A DNA stretch of 64,000 bases, from contig NZ_FNSK01000001.1 of assembly GCF_900105075.1 (NCBI RefSeq), positions 1,501,001 to 1,565,000 of the forward strand, read 5' to 3'. The translations under genes and the position numbers were made by a program. Positions 18,934 to 27,754 of the stretch are shown here, piece by piece. Within the stretch, counting starts at the first letter, position 1. Each line of letters opens with the position of its first letter. This DNA comes from Rhodobacter sp. 24-YEA-8. Its GTDB lineage: Bacteria > Pseudomonadota > Alphaproteobacteria > Rhodobacterales > Rhodobacteraceae. The notes under the pieces were generated by a model. That model was not told the origin of the DNA. It made no database searches and saw only the letters and a program-made list of their open reading frames with translations.

Positions 18934-19779
18934 ATGTCCGTATCCCGCCTTGACCGCGCCGAAAGCGACCAATTGGTTAACGATGACGCGACCCGGGCCG
19001 GCGATATCGCGCGGCTGGCGGAAATCATGCTGCGGCTGCGCGATCCGGAAACCGGCTGCCCCTGGGATGTGGAACAGACCCCGGCCTCGATTTCACGCTA
19101 TTGTCTGGAAGAGGCGCATGAGGTGGTCGATGCCATCGAGCGTGAGGCCTGGGATGAGCTGAAGGGGGAGCTGGGGGATCTTTTGCTCCAGGTCGTGTTT
19201 CATGCGCGCATGCAGGAAGAGGCCGGGCGCTTTGATCTGTCAGATGTGATCCGCGCGATTTCCGACAAGATGATCGCCCGCCATCCGCATGTTTTCGGTG
19301 ACGAAAGCCGCGATAAAAGCCCCGATCAACAGCGCATCGACTGGGAGGAGCTGAAAGCACGCGAGCGCGGACCTGCGCGAGTGCTCGACGGCGTGGCGAT
19401 GGCGCTTCCGGCGCTGTCGCGGGCGGTCAAGCTGCAGAACAGGGCGGCGCGGGTCGGGTTTGACTGGCCCGGTGCGGGCGATGTGCTGGCCAAGATCACC
19501 GAGGAGGCCGCCGAGGTCGTCGAGGCGCGCGACACCCTGAGCGAGGTCGAACTGACTGAGGAAATGGGCGATCTGCTCTTCGTCATGGCCAATCTCGCGC
19601 GGCACCTGAAGGTCGATCCCGAGGCTGCGCTGCGGGCAGCAAACCAGAAATTCACCCGCCGCTTCAACCGGATCGAGGACTGGCTGGCCGAGGATGGCCG
19701 CAGCCCGGCGGCGTCGGACCTTGCCGAGATGGATGCGCTGTGGGACCGGGCCAAGGCAGAAGAGAAGGCCACAAAGTGA
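18934..19779 (+). CDS. mazG: Nucleoside triphosphate pyrophosphohydrolase MazG
   Basis: A 281-residue protein with two tandem MazG domains. The first holds LRDPETGCPWDVEQT and the metal-binding ExxE pattern EEAHEVVDAIE with ELGDLLLQVVFHA. The second holds ITEEAAEVVEARD and EEMGDLLFVMANLARHL. HPHVFGDE separates them. It hydrolyses non-canonical or stress-related NTPs to NMP and pyrophosphate. It is read divergently from the M20 amidohydrolase gene with an 82-base spacer that must hold both promoters. Confidence 0.95.
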   Translation: MSVSRLDRAESDQLVNDDATRAGDIARLAEIMLRLRDPETGCPWDVEQTPASISRYCLEEAHEVVDAIEREAWDELKGELGDLLLQVVFHARMQEEAGRFDLSDVIRAISDKMIARHPHVFGDESRDKSPDQQRIDWEELKARERGPARVLDGVAMALPALSRAVKLQNRAARVGFDWPGAGDVLAKITEEAAEVVEARDTLSEVELTEEMGDLLFVMANLARHLKVDPEAALRAANQKFTRRFNRIEDWLAEDGRSPAASDLAEMDALWDRAKAEEKATK

Positions 19780-20341
19780 GCGCCAGGGGGTAACTTTCCA
19801 GGCCGGCATTCCGCAGGTTATACGTCGATTTGCCCGGAGATTTCGGGAGATGAGACCGCGAAACCGACGGCACGCGCGCGGGGGTTAATCGCTCTGCAGG
19901 CAAATTTCCGGATACCCGGCAGATGCCCCGCTCTGCGCCCTCTCCCGTCTGCCGGTGCCAGCTGATTCTCACCTTCTCCGTTGTCTCCAACCGCAATCCC
20001 GGCCTTGGCGATACAAGCCGGCACAGGGGCAGTTTTACGCTTAACGGCGCGCCGAGAAACATGTCTGTCAAGGATGACGAAGACGTCTTTACCAATGAGA
20101 CCGGCGTTGAAAATGACGGCGCCCTGGCCCTTGCGACCAACGGTGAAAGCCGGGGCAGCGCTCGCAAGGCGTCGAAAGCGTGATATCGAGCGGATGGCGA
20201 CTATATTGCGAGATCAAAAACAGCGATCTTTACGATGGTAGCCCGGTCAGCTTGCAGGCCCCCCGGATCGCGCCCTCTCGCAACGCGGCACGGGATTGGC
20301 TAAGCTCGCGTCAGATCCCGGGTACAGCGCAGGTAAAGCTC
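19780..20341 (+). other. 560-base gap with one doubtful micro-ORF
   Basis: No recognisable gene. A 40-codon frame from the ATG at 20061 to 20183 encodes an acidic peptide (MSVKDDEDVFTNETGVE...), with only a weak upstream GAGAAA. The frame of the downstream nucleoside hydrolase is open from 20180, but the added residues do not look like part of that family. No terminator or repeat is evident. Confidence 0.4.
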
Positions 20342-21286
20342 ATGGCAGAACAGCAAAAGATCATCATCGACACCGATCCGGGCCAGGATGATGCGGTCGC
20401 GCTTCTGCTTGCGCTGGCCAGCCCCGAGGCGCTGCAGGTGCTTGGCGTGACCGTGGTCGCCGGCAATGTGCCGCTGTCGCTGACGGTGCGCAACGCGCTG
20501 AATATCGTCGGCCTCACGGGGCGGCGCGATGTTCCGGTCTTTGCCGGCTGCGACCGGCCCATGAACCGCGAGGGTGTCACCGCAGAAGAGGTCCATGGCG
20601 CAAGCGGGCTGGACGGGATCGACCTGGGCGAGCCAGAGCTGACCGTCAGCTCGCAACACGGCGTTGATTTCATTGTCGAAACGCTGCGTCGTGAAGAGGC
20701 TGGAACGGTAACACTCTGCACCCTCGGCCCGCTGACGAATATCGCCACCGCTTTCAGCCGCGCCCCGGATATCATCGCGCGGGTCCGCCGGATCGTGCTG
20801 ATGGGCGGCGCCCTGTTCGAAGGCGGCAATATCACCCCGGCGGCCGAGTTTAATATCTATGTCGACCCCGAGGCTGCGGATATAGTCTTCCGCTCCGGCG
20901 TCGATCTGGTGGTGCTGCCGCTTGATGTCACCCATAAGGCGCTGACCTCGCGCGCCTGGGTGAATGGTCTGCGCGCGCTTGGCACCCGCGCCGGAGACGC
21001 GGTCGCCGCCTGGACCGATTTCTTTGAGCGCTACGACACCGCGAAATATGGCACTGACGGTGCCCCGCTGCATGACCCTTGCGTGATCGCCTTCATGCTG
21101 CGCCCCGGGCTCTTTTCCGGTCGCTTCATCAATGTCGCAATCGAGACGAAATCCGAACTTACGCTTGGCATGACGGTGGCCGACTGGTGGGGCGTCACGA
21201 AACGGGCGCCCAACGCGCTTTTCATCGGATCGGTTGACCGCGACGGCTTTTACGCCTTGCTGACCGAACGCATCGCGCGGCTGTAA
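20342..21286 (+). CDS. Nucleoside hydrolase (IunH/RihA family)
   Basis: A 314-residue calcium-dependent hydrolase. The N-terminal IIIDTDPGQDDAVALLLAL is the family signature (Asp cluster binding Ca2+ and the ribose). GAALFEGGNITPAAEFNIYVDPEAAD-type residues (key piece PAAEFNIYVDPE) and the LHDPCVIAFML segment complete the active site. It splits ribonucleosides into base and ribose for salvage. The ATG at 20342 is chosen over the longer frame. Convergent with the PhoR-like kinase gene, only 16 bases away. Confidence 0.92.
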   Translation: MAEQQKIIIDTDPGQDDAVALLLALASPEALQVLGVTVVAGNVPLSLTVRNALNIVGLTGRRDVPVFAGCDRPMNREGVTAEEVHGASGLDGIDLGEPELTVSSQHGVDFIVETLRREEAGTVTLCTLGPLTNIATAFSRAPDIIARVRRIVLMGGALFEGGNITPAAEFNIYVDPEAADIVFRSGVDLVVLPLDVTHKALTSRAWVNGLRALGTRAGDAVAAWTDFFERYDTAKYGTDGAPLHDPCVIAFMLRPGLFSGRFINVAIETKSELTLGMTVADWWGVTKRAPNALFIGSVDRDGFYALLTERIARL

Positions 21287-21302
21287 ATCAGTTTGGGGGC
21301 CG

Positions 21303-22346
21303 TCAGGTTTCGGGCAGCATCACTGAAAACACCGAGCCCCTGCCCTTTTCGCTCTCGATCTTCAGCCAGCCGCGATGGCGGTTGATGATATGTTTGACGA
21401 TGGCGAGCCCCAGTCCGGTGCCGCCTTCAGCCCTCGAACGATGGGCATCGACCCGGTAAAACCGCTCGGTCAGGCGCGGCAGGTGGATCGGGTCGATCCC
21501 GTCGCCCTGATCGGCCACATCCACCCGGATCGCCGGCCCGCGCGAGGTGGTCTCGCGCGTGATGGTCACCGTCACCGGCTTGTCGCGCGCCCCGTATTTC
21601 ACCGCGTTTTCCATGAGGTTCAGGAAAACCTGGGTCAGCTGGTCGGCATCTCCCGGCACCATGACCCGCCCGTCGATCCCCTCAAACCGGATCGTGCAGC
21701 CATGCGCCTCGGCCACCTGGCGCACCGAGGCCGCAGCCGAGCGCAGAATTCCGGGCAGATCAATGGTTTCGCGCGGCCGCACCCGTTCTTCAGCCTCGAC
21801 CCGGCTCAGATGCAGAAGATCGCGCACCAGCCGGTTCATCCGCCCGGCCTCGCGCGACATGATACCAAGAAAGCGGTCGCGCGCCACCGGGTCATCCTTC
21901 GCCGCCGATTGCAGCGTTTCGATAAAGCCCATCATCGCCGTCAGCGGTGTGCGCAGCTCATGGCTGACATTGGCGACAAATTCACGGCGGATCGCCTCGT
22001 TCTGCGCCTCCGAGGTCACATCCTGCATCACGCAGATCACCTGCGGCGGATCGGCGGCGGGCAGGCCCGAGACCTTGACCCGGTATTGCGCATCATCGGG
22101 CAGGCGCAAAAGGATGCGCCGTTGCGCCCCATCCCGCCGCGTGCCTGAAACCGCATCCAGCAGCTCCGGACCGCGCAGTGAAAGCGCCAGGTTACGGCCC
22201 CGCGCCTTTTCGCCCAAAATCGCCAGCGCCGGCACATTGGCCGCCCGGACCGTGTCGCGGTCGTCCAGCGTGAAGGCCGGCAGTGGCAGCCCATCCAGCA
22301 ATTGCTCGACCAGCCCAGGCTGTGCCTCGCCGTCCTCGTCCGACAT
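21303..22346 (-). CDS. PhoR-like sensor histidine kinase, no membrane span
   Basis: A 347-residue kinase. An N-terminal PAS-like domain (LPLPAFTLDDRDTVRAAN) is followed by the dimerisation H-box FVANVSHELRTPLTAMMGF, with phospho-accepting His near residue 133. The ATPase domain has an N-box NLMENAVKYG, a G1 box VADQGDGIDP and a G2 box GGTGLGLAIVKHI. This resembles PhoR, but no N-terminal membrane segment is visible, so it should sense a cytosolic or protein signal. Neither phoB nor pst genes are adjacent. The start overlaps the gamma-CA stop (ATGA), implying coupling. Confidence 0.85.
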   Translation of the reverse strand: MSDEDGEAQPGLVEQLLDGLPLPAFTLDDRDTVRAANVPALAILGEKARGRNLALSLRGPELLDAVSGTRRDGAQRRILLRLPDDAQYRVKVSGLPAADPPQVICVMQDVTSEAQNEAIRREFVANVSHELRTPLTAMMGFIETLQSAAKDDPVARDRFLGIMSREAGRMNRLVRDLLHLSRVEAEERVRPRETIDLPGILRSAAASVRQVAEAHGCTIRFEGIDGRVMVPGDADQLTQVFLNLMENAVKYGARDKPVTVTITRETTSRGPAIRVDVADQGDGIDPIHLPRLTERFYRVDAHRSRAEGGTGLGLAIVKHIINRHRGWLKIESEKGRGSVFSVMLPET

Positions 22347-22873
22347 CACGCGTGCCCCACCGGTTTCAGTCCGGCGCGGAAGCGGCGCGCATTGGCCTGA
22401 TAGCCCTCGGCCGAGAGGATCAGGCGGGCTTGCGCGGCCTCATCCAGCACGCGCACCACCTTGCCGGGGCTGCCCATGACAAGGCTGTAATCGGGGATGA
22501 CCTTGCCTTCGGTGATCAGGGCACAGGCGCCGATCAGACAGCCTTTACCGATCCTTGCCCCGTTCAGCACCGTCGCCCCCATTCCGATCAGTGAGCCCTC
22601 ACCGATCTCGCAGCCATGCAGCATCGCCTTATGGCCAATGGTGCAATTCGCGCCGATCACCAGCGGATAGCCCATATCGGTATGGAGCACCGCATGTTCC
22701 TGGATATTCGAGCCCGCGCCCACATCAATCAGCTCATTATCGCCGCGCAACACAGCGCCGAACCAGACATTCGCCCCCGGCCCCAGCCGCACCTTGCCGA
22801 TCAGTTCGGCCGAGGGCGCAACCCAGGCTTCCGCATCAATTTCAGGCGCGAGCCCATCGAGTTCCCAGATCAT
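22346..22873 (-). CDS. Gamma carbonic anhydrase family protein
   Basis: A 175-residue left-handed beta-helix protein with hexapeptide repeats ([37 protein letters not shown]). The three metal-ligand histidines of the family are present: HTDMGYP, and the two in [31 protein letters not shown] is the usual C-terminal cap. Family members include Cam/CaiE/YrdA; most uncharacterised ones bind metal but lack shown carbonic anhydrase activity. Start and stop both overlap their neighbours by four bases (gmk upstream, kinase downstream). Confidence 0.92.
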   Translation of the reverse strand: MIWELDGLAPEIDAEAWVAPSAELIGKVRLGPGANVWFGAVLRGDNELIDVGAGSNIQEHAVLHTDMGYPLVIGANCTIGHKAMLHGCEIGEGSLIGMGATVLNGARIGKGCLIGACALITEGKVIPDYSLVMGSPGKVVRVLDEAAQARLILSAEGYQANARRFRAGLKPVGHA

Positions 22874-23505
22874 CTTGCGGCAAACTCCTCATTGAGACCG
22901 CGCACAAAGCCGGCCAGATCGGGCTGTCTTTCCCGTTTCAGCCGCTCCGCGGTGATGATGGCGCGCAGCCGCTCGAAACATTCATCCTGGTCGTCATTGA
23001 CCAGCACGTAATCATATTCGGCCCAATGGCTGATCTCGTCGCGGCTTTTCGCCATACGGCCTGCGATCACGTCTTCGCTGTCCTGACCCCGCCCACGCAG
23101 CCGGCGGTCGAGTTCCGCAATCGAGGGCGGCAGGATGAAAACCGATACTGCGTCGCGCCCTAGGGCCGAATTGCGGATCTGCTGGCCGCCCTGCCAGTCG
23201 ACATCGAACAGGGTATCGCGGCCCTCGGCCATCGCGGCCTCGACCGGCGCGCGCGGGCTGCCGTAGAAATTGCCGAAGACCTCGGCATGTTCCAGCATCC
23301 CCCCCTGATCCACAATGGCGCGAAAGCCGTTATGGTCATGGAACCAGTAATGGATGCCATGTTCCTCGCCGGGCCGCGCTTTGCGCGTGGTGGCCGAGAC
23401 CGAGAATTTCAGTGTCGGATCCCAATCCATCAGCCGCCGCGCCATGGTGGATTTGCCTGCGCCCGAGGGGGAGGAAAGGATCAGAAGAAGCCCGCGCCGC
23501 GCCAA
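22870..23505 (-). CDS. gmk: Guanylate kinase
   Basis: A 211-residue enzyme with the P-loop [17 protein letters not shown], the GMP-binding [19 protein letters not shown] region, and [15 protein letters not shown]. It phosphorylates GMP to GDP for nucleotide synthesis. The gene follows yicC by 14 bases and its stop overlaps the gamma-CA start, giving a yicC-gmk-gammaCA-kinase operon. The yicC-gmk pair is widely conserved. Confidence 0.96.
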   Translation of the reverse strand: MARRGLLLILSSPSGAGKSTMARRLMDWDPTLKFSVSATTRKARPGEEHGIHYWFHDHNGFRAIVDQGGMLEHAEVFGNFYGSPRAPVEAAMAEGRDTLFDVDWQGGQQIRNSALGRDAVSVFILPPSIAELDRRLRGRGQDSEDVIAGRMAKSRDEISHWAEYDYVLVNDDQDECFERLRAIITAERLKRERQPDLAGFVRGLNEEFAAR

Positions 23506-23519
23506 ATTACCACTCCCCG

Positions 23520-24401
23520 TTATTCGACATTCTGCACCTGTTCGCGCATCTGGTCGATCACCGTCTTCAGGTCAAGCCCGATCCGGGTCAGGTCGATATC
23601 CTGAGACTTTGACAAAAGCGTATTGGCCTCACGCAGGAATTCCTGCATCAGGAAGTCGAATTTACGACCGACCGGCGCCTGATCGGCCAGCAAGGCCCGG
23701 GCCGCCGCGACATGGGCGGTAAGACGGTCGATCTCTTCGGTGATATCGGCTTTCACCGCCATCAGCGCGAGTTCCTGCGCGAGGCGGGTTTCATCAAGGC
23801 CATCGACATTCCTGCCGACCCTCGCCAGCGCCTCGCCAAGCGCCTCGCGGGCTTTCGGGCGGCGGGCCTCTGCGGCGGACTTCGCCGCCGCGACAAGGTC
23901 GGAAATCCCGCCCAGCTGCGCCGCGATCACGGCGTTCAGGGCCTGGCCCTCCGCCGCGCGCGAGACATTGAAAGCCTCGATCAGCGCCGGCAGATCGGCG
24001 AGAATCGCTGCCGCAAGCGGCGCGGTATCCTCATCGGTGCCCGACGTCTCGATCACTCCGCGCATCGCCATCAGATCGCCGGCCGTCAGCGGCGTCAGCA
24101 GCAGATCGGCCGCAGTCGCCCGCGCCGTCACCTCGCCCGCAAGCCGCAACAGCACATCCAGCACCTCCGTATTCAGGCGCGGGCCCGCCTGGGCGCCTTC
24201 GTCCCGGCTCAGCCGTAAGGACAGGCTGACATTGCCACGCCCGAGCGCCTTTTGCAGCGCGGCGCGCAGCCCCGCCTCGAGCCCGTCAATCCAGTCCGGC
24301 ACCCGGAGCCGCAGATCAAGCCCTTTGCCATTGACCGAGCGCAGATCCCAGGCCCATGAAAATCCCACGGCCTGACCACGTCCGGCCGCAAATCCCGTCA
24401 T
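23520..24401 (-). CDS. yicC: YicC family endoribonuclease
   Basis: A 293-residue protein starting MTGFAAGRG, the typical YicC start (the TTG at 24413 would add only four residues). The N-terminal domain has [18 protein letters not shown]. The C-terminal DUF1732 domain ends with [21 protein letters not shown] and [17 protein letters not shown]. YicC in E. coli is an RNase acting on the small RNA RyhB. First gene of the yicC-gmk operon. Confidence 0.94.
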   Translation of the reverse strand: MTGFAAGRGQAVGFSWAWDLRSVNGKGLDLRLRVPDWIDGLEAGLRAALQKALGRGNVSLSLRLSRDEGAQAGPRLNTEVLDVLLRLAGEVTARATAADLLLTPLTAGDLMAMRGVIETSGTDEDTAPLAAAILADLPALIEAFNVSRAAEGQALNAVIAAQLGGISDLVAAAKSAAEARRPKAREALGEALARVGRNVDGLDETRLAQELALMAVKADITEEIDRLTAHVAAARALLADQAPVGRKFDFLMQEFLREANTLLSKSQDIDLTRIGLDLKTVIDQMREQVQNVE

Positions 24402-24594
24402 TGAAATTGTCAAAATAAACTCCCATCAGCCCGGTTGGCCCGGACCGTTCAGGTTCCCATAACAGCTCTTTACCATTTTAAGAGATTTCCATGCAAACCC
24501 GGTAGATTTTGTTCTAAAATATACCTGACGATACAACATCACTGCGACGGCCGGCTCCACCGGTCTCGCGTATCGGGGTACAGGGGCGCGGGGG

Positions 24595-24615
24595 CGTTAC
24601 AGGTTACGTTACAGG
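24595..24615 (+). promoter_or_regulatory. Direct repeat CGTTACAGG x2 upstream of PAS gene
   Basis: Two copies of CGTTACAGG start 12 bases apart (24595-24603 and 24607-24615), with a third partial copy (GGTACAGG) about 20 bases upstream. They lie in the ~260-base divergent region between yicC and the PAS gene, 47 bases before the chosen start. This looks like a binding site for a transcription factor, but none can be named. Confidence 0.3.
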
Positions 24616-24661
24616 CACACAGGCGACCGGGTCCGCCCGGCCTTTGGTGCAGGAGGCGGGT

Positions 24662-25441
24662 TTGACACAGGATTTCTTCACCCTCGGACCGGCACGGCGC
24701 GACCCGGCTGAAGAGGCACGTTTTATTAGCCTGCAAAGGGTGCGCGGCTATTGGGAAGGGCTGATCGGGCCGGGCGGCGCGCTTCCGGAGCCGGCGGCGC
24801 TGGATCCGCGCGGGCTTTTGCCGGCGCTGGAGGATGTGTTCCTGGCCGAGCGGATCGGCGAGGGGCTTTTGCGACTGAGAATCGCCGGGCGGCGGGTCTC
24901 TGCTCCGGCCGGGGTCGATATGCAGGGCCTGCCGCTTTCGGCGATATTCCTGCCCGAGGCACGGCCGGCACTGGCCCATACAGTGGAACGGGTCTGCAAT
25001 CATAATTCCCTCGTGACGATGGAATTGCAGGCGGAAGGCGGCCCTGGTCGCCCGGCGCTGACGGCACGGCTTTTGCTCCTGCCGCTGGCAGTACCGTTGC
25101 GGGGCCAGCCGACAGTACTCGGATGCCTCTCGACCCTGGGTGAGATCGGCCGTGCGCCGCGTCGGTTCATGGTTGCAGGCGCGGTGGAAGAGCGGCTGGG
25201 CCAGCGGATCAAATCGGCCTCCGCCAGGCCGGGGCATTCAGTCACCCTGCCGGATTTTGGCCAGGCCGCTTTGCCGCAGGCCCCGAACAGCCAGCCGGAA
25301 GAGCGGGTCCCGGATTACATCTTCGCGGAAAGACCTGCCGATTTTACGGTGCCCGACCTCGGGGATGCTGCGGGTGGCGACGGGCAGGCGACAGAACCTC
25401 CGGCACGGCCAAAGCTGCGCCTGGTGCATTCGTCAGACTGA
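24662..25441 (+). CDS. PAS domain-containing protein (PAS_5/DUF-type)
   Basis: A 259-residue protein. The N-terminal LQRVRGYWEGLIGPGG and LPALEDVFLAERIGEGLLRLRIAGRRV regions match the PAS_5 family common in alphaproteobacteria. The C-terminal 90 residues are Pro/Ala-rich and probably disordered, ending KLRLVHSSD. There is no kinase, cyclase or HTH domain, so it may act as an adaptor or regulator. The TTG at 24662 is preferred because an AGGAGG Shine-Dalgarno sits at 24651-24656. The frame also has a GTG at 24644. Confidence 0.75.
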   Translation: MTQDFFTLGPARRDPAEEARFISLQRVRGYWEGLIGPGGALPEPAALDPRGLLPALEDVFLAERIGEGLLRLRIAGRRVSAPAGVDMQGLPLSAIFLPEARPALAHTVERVCNHNSLVTMELQAEGGPGRPALTARLLLLPLAVPLRGQPTVLGCLSTLGEIGRAPRRFMVAGAVEERLGQRIKSASARPGHSVTLPDFGQAALPQAPNSQPEERVPDYIFAERPADFTVPDLGDAAGGDGQATEPPARPKLRLVHSSD

Positions 25442-25486
25442 AAATGCGGGCAATAACGGGGCAGCGCCTGGCACCCTGCCCGGCCG

Positions 25487-26008
25487 TCAGCCCGCCGCAG
25501 GGGTTTCGCGCTGATCCAGTTGCAGGCTCATGAAGTGCAGATCGAGCCAGCGGCCGAATTTCTGCCCGACCTGGGGCATCACCACGCCTTCGCTGAAGCC
25601 GAGCTTGCGATGCAGCGCCAGCGAGGCGGTGTTTTCCGCCTCGATCCCGGCGATCATCACATGCAGGCCCTGCGCACGGGCGCGGGTGATCAGCGCCTCC
25701 ATCAGCGCATGAGCGAGGCCAAGACCGCGATAGGCGACGCCCACATAGACCGAATGTTCCACCGTAAGCCGATAGCCATCAAAGGCCCGCCAGGCGCCGT
25801 ATGAGGCATAGCCGGTGACCCCGCCATCTTCGGCCTGCGCCACCAGCACCGGGTAGCCCCCCGCGCGCCGGGCCGCCATCCAGTCGATGCGATTGGCGGC
25901 ATCCACCGTCGCTTCGTTCCAGATCGCGGTCGTATGGAGCACGGCGTGATTATAGATCTCCGCGATGCCCGCGGCGTCATGGTCAAGGGCATCGCGGATC
26001 TGCATCAT
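25487..26008 (-). CDS. GNAT N-acetyltransferase, phosphinothricin acetyltransferase-like
   Basis: A 173-residue GNAT protein. It starts with IRDALDHDAAGIAEIYNHAV, typical of the Pat/Bar/YwnH branch, and has the AcCoA-binding VYVGVAYRGLGLAHALMEALI motif (Q/RxxGxG/A) and LHRKLGFSEGVVM near the C-terminus. Such enzymes acetylate small amines, for example methionine sulfoximine or phosphinothricin. The gene overlaps the next GNAT gene upstream by four bases. Confidence 0.87.
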   Translation of the reverse strand: MMQIRDALDHDAAGIAEIYNHAVLHTTAIWNEATVDAANRIDWMAARRAGGYPVLVAQAEDGGVTGYASYGAWRAFDGYRLTVEHSVYVGVAYRGLGLAHALMEALITRARAQGLHVMIAGIEAENTASLALHRKLGFSEGVVMPQVGQKFGRWLDLHFMSLQLDQRETPAAG

Positions 26009-26625
26009 TTCACCATTTTGCGGATATAGGTCCAGGTGGGCACAATCGCATTGCGCGCCACCGAAAATGCCTCGGCATCGCCCAGATATTCAAACCCCGC
26101 ATTGGTCAGCACGCGGGCCGATCCGGGATTGTCCTGGAACACTTCGGCGAAATAGGTGCTGTCTTCCAGAGGGTTGGCCGCAACCAGCGCCCGCACCGCC
26201 TCGGAAGCGATGCCGGTATTCCAGAATACCGGCGCGACCCAATAGGCGACCTCGGACTGGCCGGAGCGGCCTGCCTTCACCTCCATCGGTTTAAGGCTGA
26301 TCACCCCGAGAAGTTCGGACAGACCATGTGCGGCCCCGTCCATCACCCAGACCGAACCCGGCCGGTCATGGTTCATCGACCGGTTGACATAGGCCTCGGC
26401 GGCGCCGGGCGGGAATGGGTGCGGGATGTTCTGCGTCGCATCGGCCACGCGTTTATCGCCGGCGTAATGCGCAATCAGACCGGCGTCAGAGGCCCGGACC
26501 GGGCGCAGGATAAAGCGCCCCGCCGCGATCTGCAGGTCACTGACCCCTTCCACTGAAGCAGCTGCCGCAGCGATTCCCTTACCGGCGCCGTAAGGCCCCG
26601 GGCTGCGGATCGTCTCGAATTCCAT
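26005..26625 (-). CDS. GNAT N-acetyltransferase, RimJ/RimL type
   Basis: A 206-residue acetyltransferase. The GRFILRPVRASDAGLIAHYAGDKRVADAT start and the YWVAPVFWNTGIASEAVRALV AcCoA site, followed by NPGSARVLTNAGFEYLG, are those of the Acetyltransf_3 (RimJ/RimL) branch. The first ~33 residues are extra, so an internal start is possible, though none is obvious. It shares a four-base overlap with the downstream GNAT gene, so both come from one message. Confidence 0.85.
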   Translation of the reverse strand: MEFETIRSPGPYGAGKGIAAAAASVEGVSDLQIAAGRFILRPVRASDAGLIAHYAGDKRVADATQNIPHPFPPGAAEAYVNRSMNHDRPGSVWVMDGAAHGLSELLGVISLKPMEVKAGRSGQSEVAYWVAPVFWNTGIASEAVRALVAANPLEDSTYFAEVFQDNPGSARVLTNAGFEYLGDAEAFSVARNAIVPTWTYIRKMVK

Positions 26626-26706
26626 GGCTTCCCTCCTGCTCGAAGCTCATGTGGGTATCGGATCCTCGTTCTCCCATAGCCGCCCGGGCTTTTCCACGGC
26701 GGAAAT

Positions 26707-26738
26707 GAGAAAAGGGACCGGCTTTTAGAGCCGATCCC
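26707..26738 (-). terminator. Rho-independent terminator after rplU-rpmA
   Basis: On the minus strand a 10-bp stem (arms 26729-26738 and 26714-26723, one G-U pair) is followed by TTTTCTC. It lies 31 bases beyond the rpmA stop. Confidence 0.75.
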
Positions 26739-26768
26739 TCCGATACATCTGATATGTAAAGGTTCGGC

Positions 26769-27038
26769 TTACTCGGCCGCCTCCGCAACGGGAAGCACCG
26801 AAATAAAAGTGCGGCCCTTGAGGCCCTTGCGGAATTTGACTGCGCCTTCGGCAACCGCATAGATCGTGTGGTCACGGCCCATGCCAACGCCTTCACCCGG
26901 GAAGAAGGTGGTGCCGCGCTGACGCACGATGATGTTGCCCGGAATGACAGCCTGGCCGCCATAGAGTTTCACACCAAGGCGACGACCAGCCGAGTCGCGA
27001 CCGTTGCGGGACGAACCGCCTGCTTTTTTCTGTGCCAT
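26769..27038 (-). CDS. rpmA: 50S ribosomal protein L27
   Basis: An 89-residue protein with the invariant L27 start [37 protein letters not shown] and [17 protein letters not shown]. It reaches the peptidyl transferase centre of the large subunit. It follows rplU by 6 bases and is the last gene of the operon. Confidence 0.97.
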   Translation of the reverse strand: MAQKKAGGSSRNGRDSAGRRLGVKLYGGQAVIPGNIIVRQRGTTFFPGEGVGMGRDHTIYAVAEGAVKFRKGLKGRTFISVLPVAEAAE

Positions 27039-27044
27039 GGGGGA

Positions 27045-27497
27045 TTACTCCTCTGCAGCAGCGGCCTTGCGGGCGCGCTTCGGTTTCTCGGCAGCTTCCG
27101 GAGCAGCCTTGGCAGCACCCGGGGCTTCATGAGCGGTGCGGCGCGCATCAGCGGTACCGGTCGCAGCTTTGACGCCCGACTTGTCAGCGCCAGCGGCGAG
27201 AACTTCGGTCACGCGAACCAGCGTCAGGTGCTGACGGTGGCCTTTGGTGCGCTGCGACGAATGCTTCCGGCGGCGCTTGACGAAGTGGATGGTTTTCGGG
27301 CCTTTGATCTGATCGATCACTTCGGCCTGCACAGCGGCGCCGGCCACGAAGGGCACGCCGACGGTGCTGTCCACCATCAGGATTTCGTTGAACTGGATTT
27401 TTTCACCAGCGACGGCATCAAGCTTTTCCACGCGCAGAACGTCACCCGCCTGCACTTTGTATTGCTTGCCGCCTGTTTTCAGGACCGCAAAGGTCAT
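27045..27497 (-). CDS. rplU: 50S ribosomal protein L21 with C-terminal extension
   Basis: A 150-residue protein. The first ~103 residues are a standard L21: MTFAVLKTGGKQYKVQAGDV, and the C-terminal HSSQRTKGHRQHLTLVRVTEV region. About 45 additional residues, rich in Ala, Lys and Glu, follow and end RARKAAAAEE. Such tails occur on L21 in other alphaproteobacteria and are probably disordered on the ribosome surface. The frame is open to 27638, but the ATG at 27497 is the family start. Confidence 0.95.
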   Translation of the reverse strand: MTFAVLKTGGKQYKVQAGDVLRVEKLDAVAGEKIQFNEILMVDSTVGVPFVAGAAVQAEVIDQIKGPKTIHFVKRRRKHSSQRTKGHRQHLTLVRVTEVLAAGADKSGVKAATGTADARRTAHEAPGAAKAAPEAAEKPKRARKAAAAEE

Positions 27498-27754
27498 AAT
27501 CTGTCTTCCTTCATTGCCCGCGTCCTGTGGCCCCTCTGACCCTTTACCGGGTCTTTGGTGTTCATGGGTTCCCCCGCCTTCGGACAGCGCATCCGTCACC
27601 GGATGATGTTCAAAAAGAATCCGCCCCTGGATTCGCACCCTGGGGAAGATGTGCGCTTATGATCTGCATCAGGCATCGCGTCAAGTCATTCAGCCGGCGC
27701 GGCCCGGGCCCGACAGGTTTGCTTCCGTCCCCTGCCCGTCCCGGATCGGTAGGT

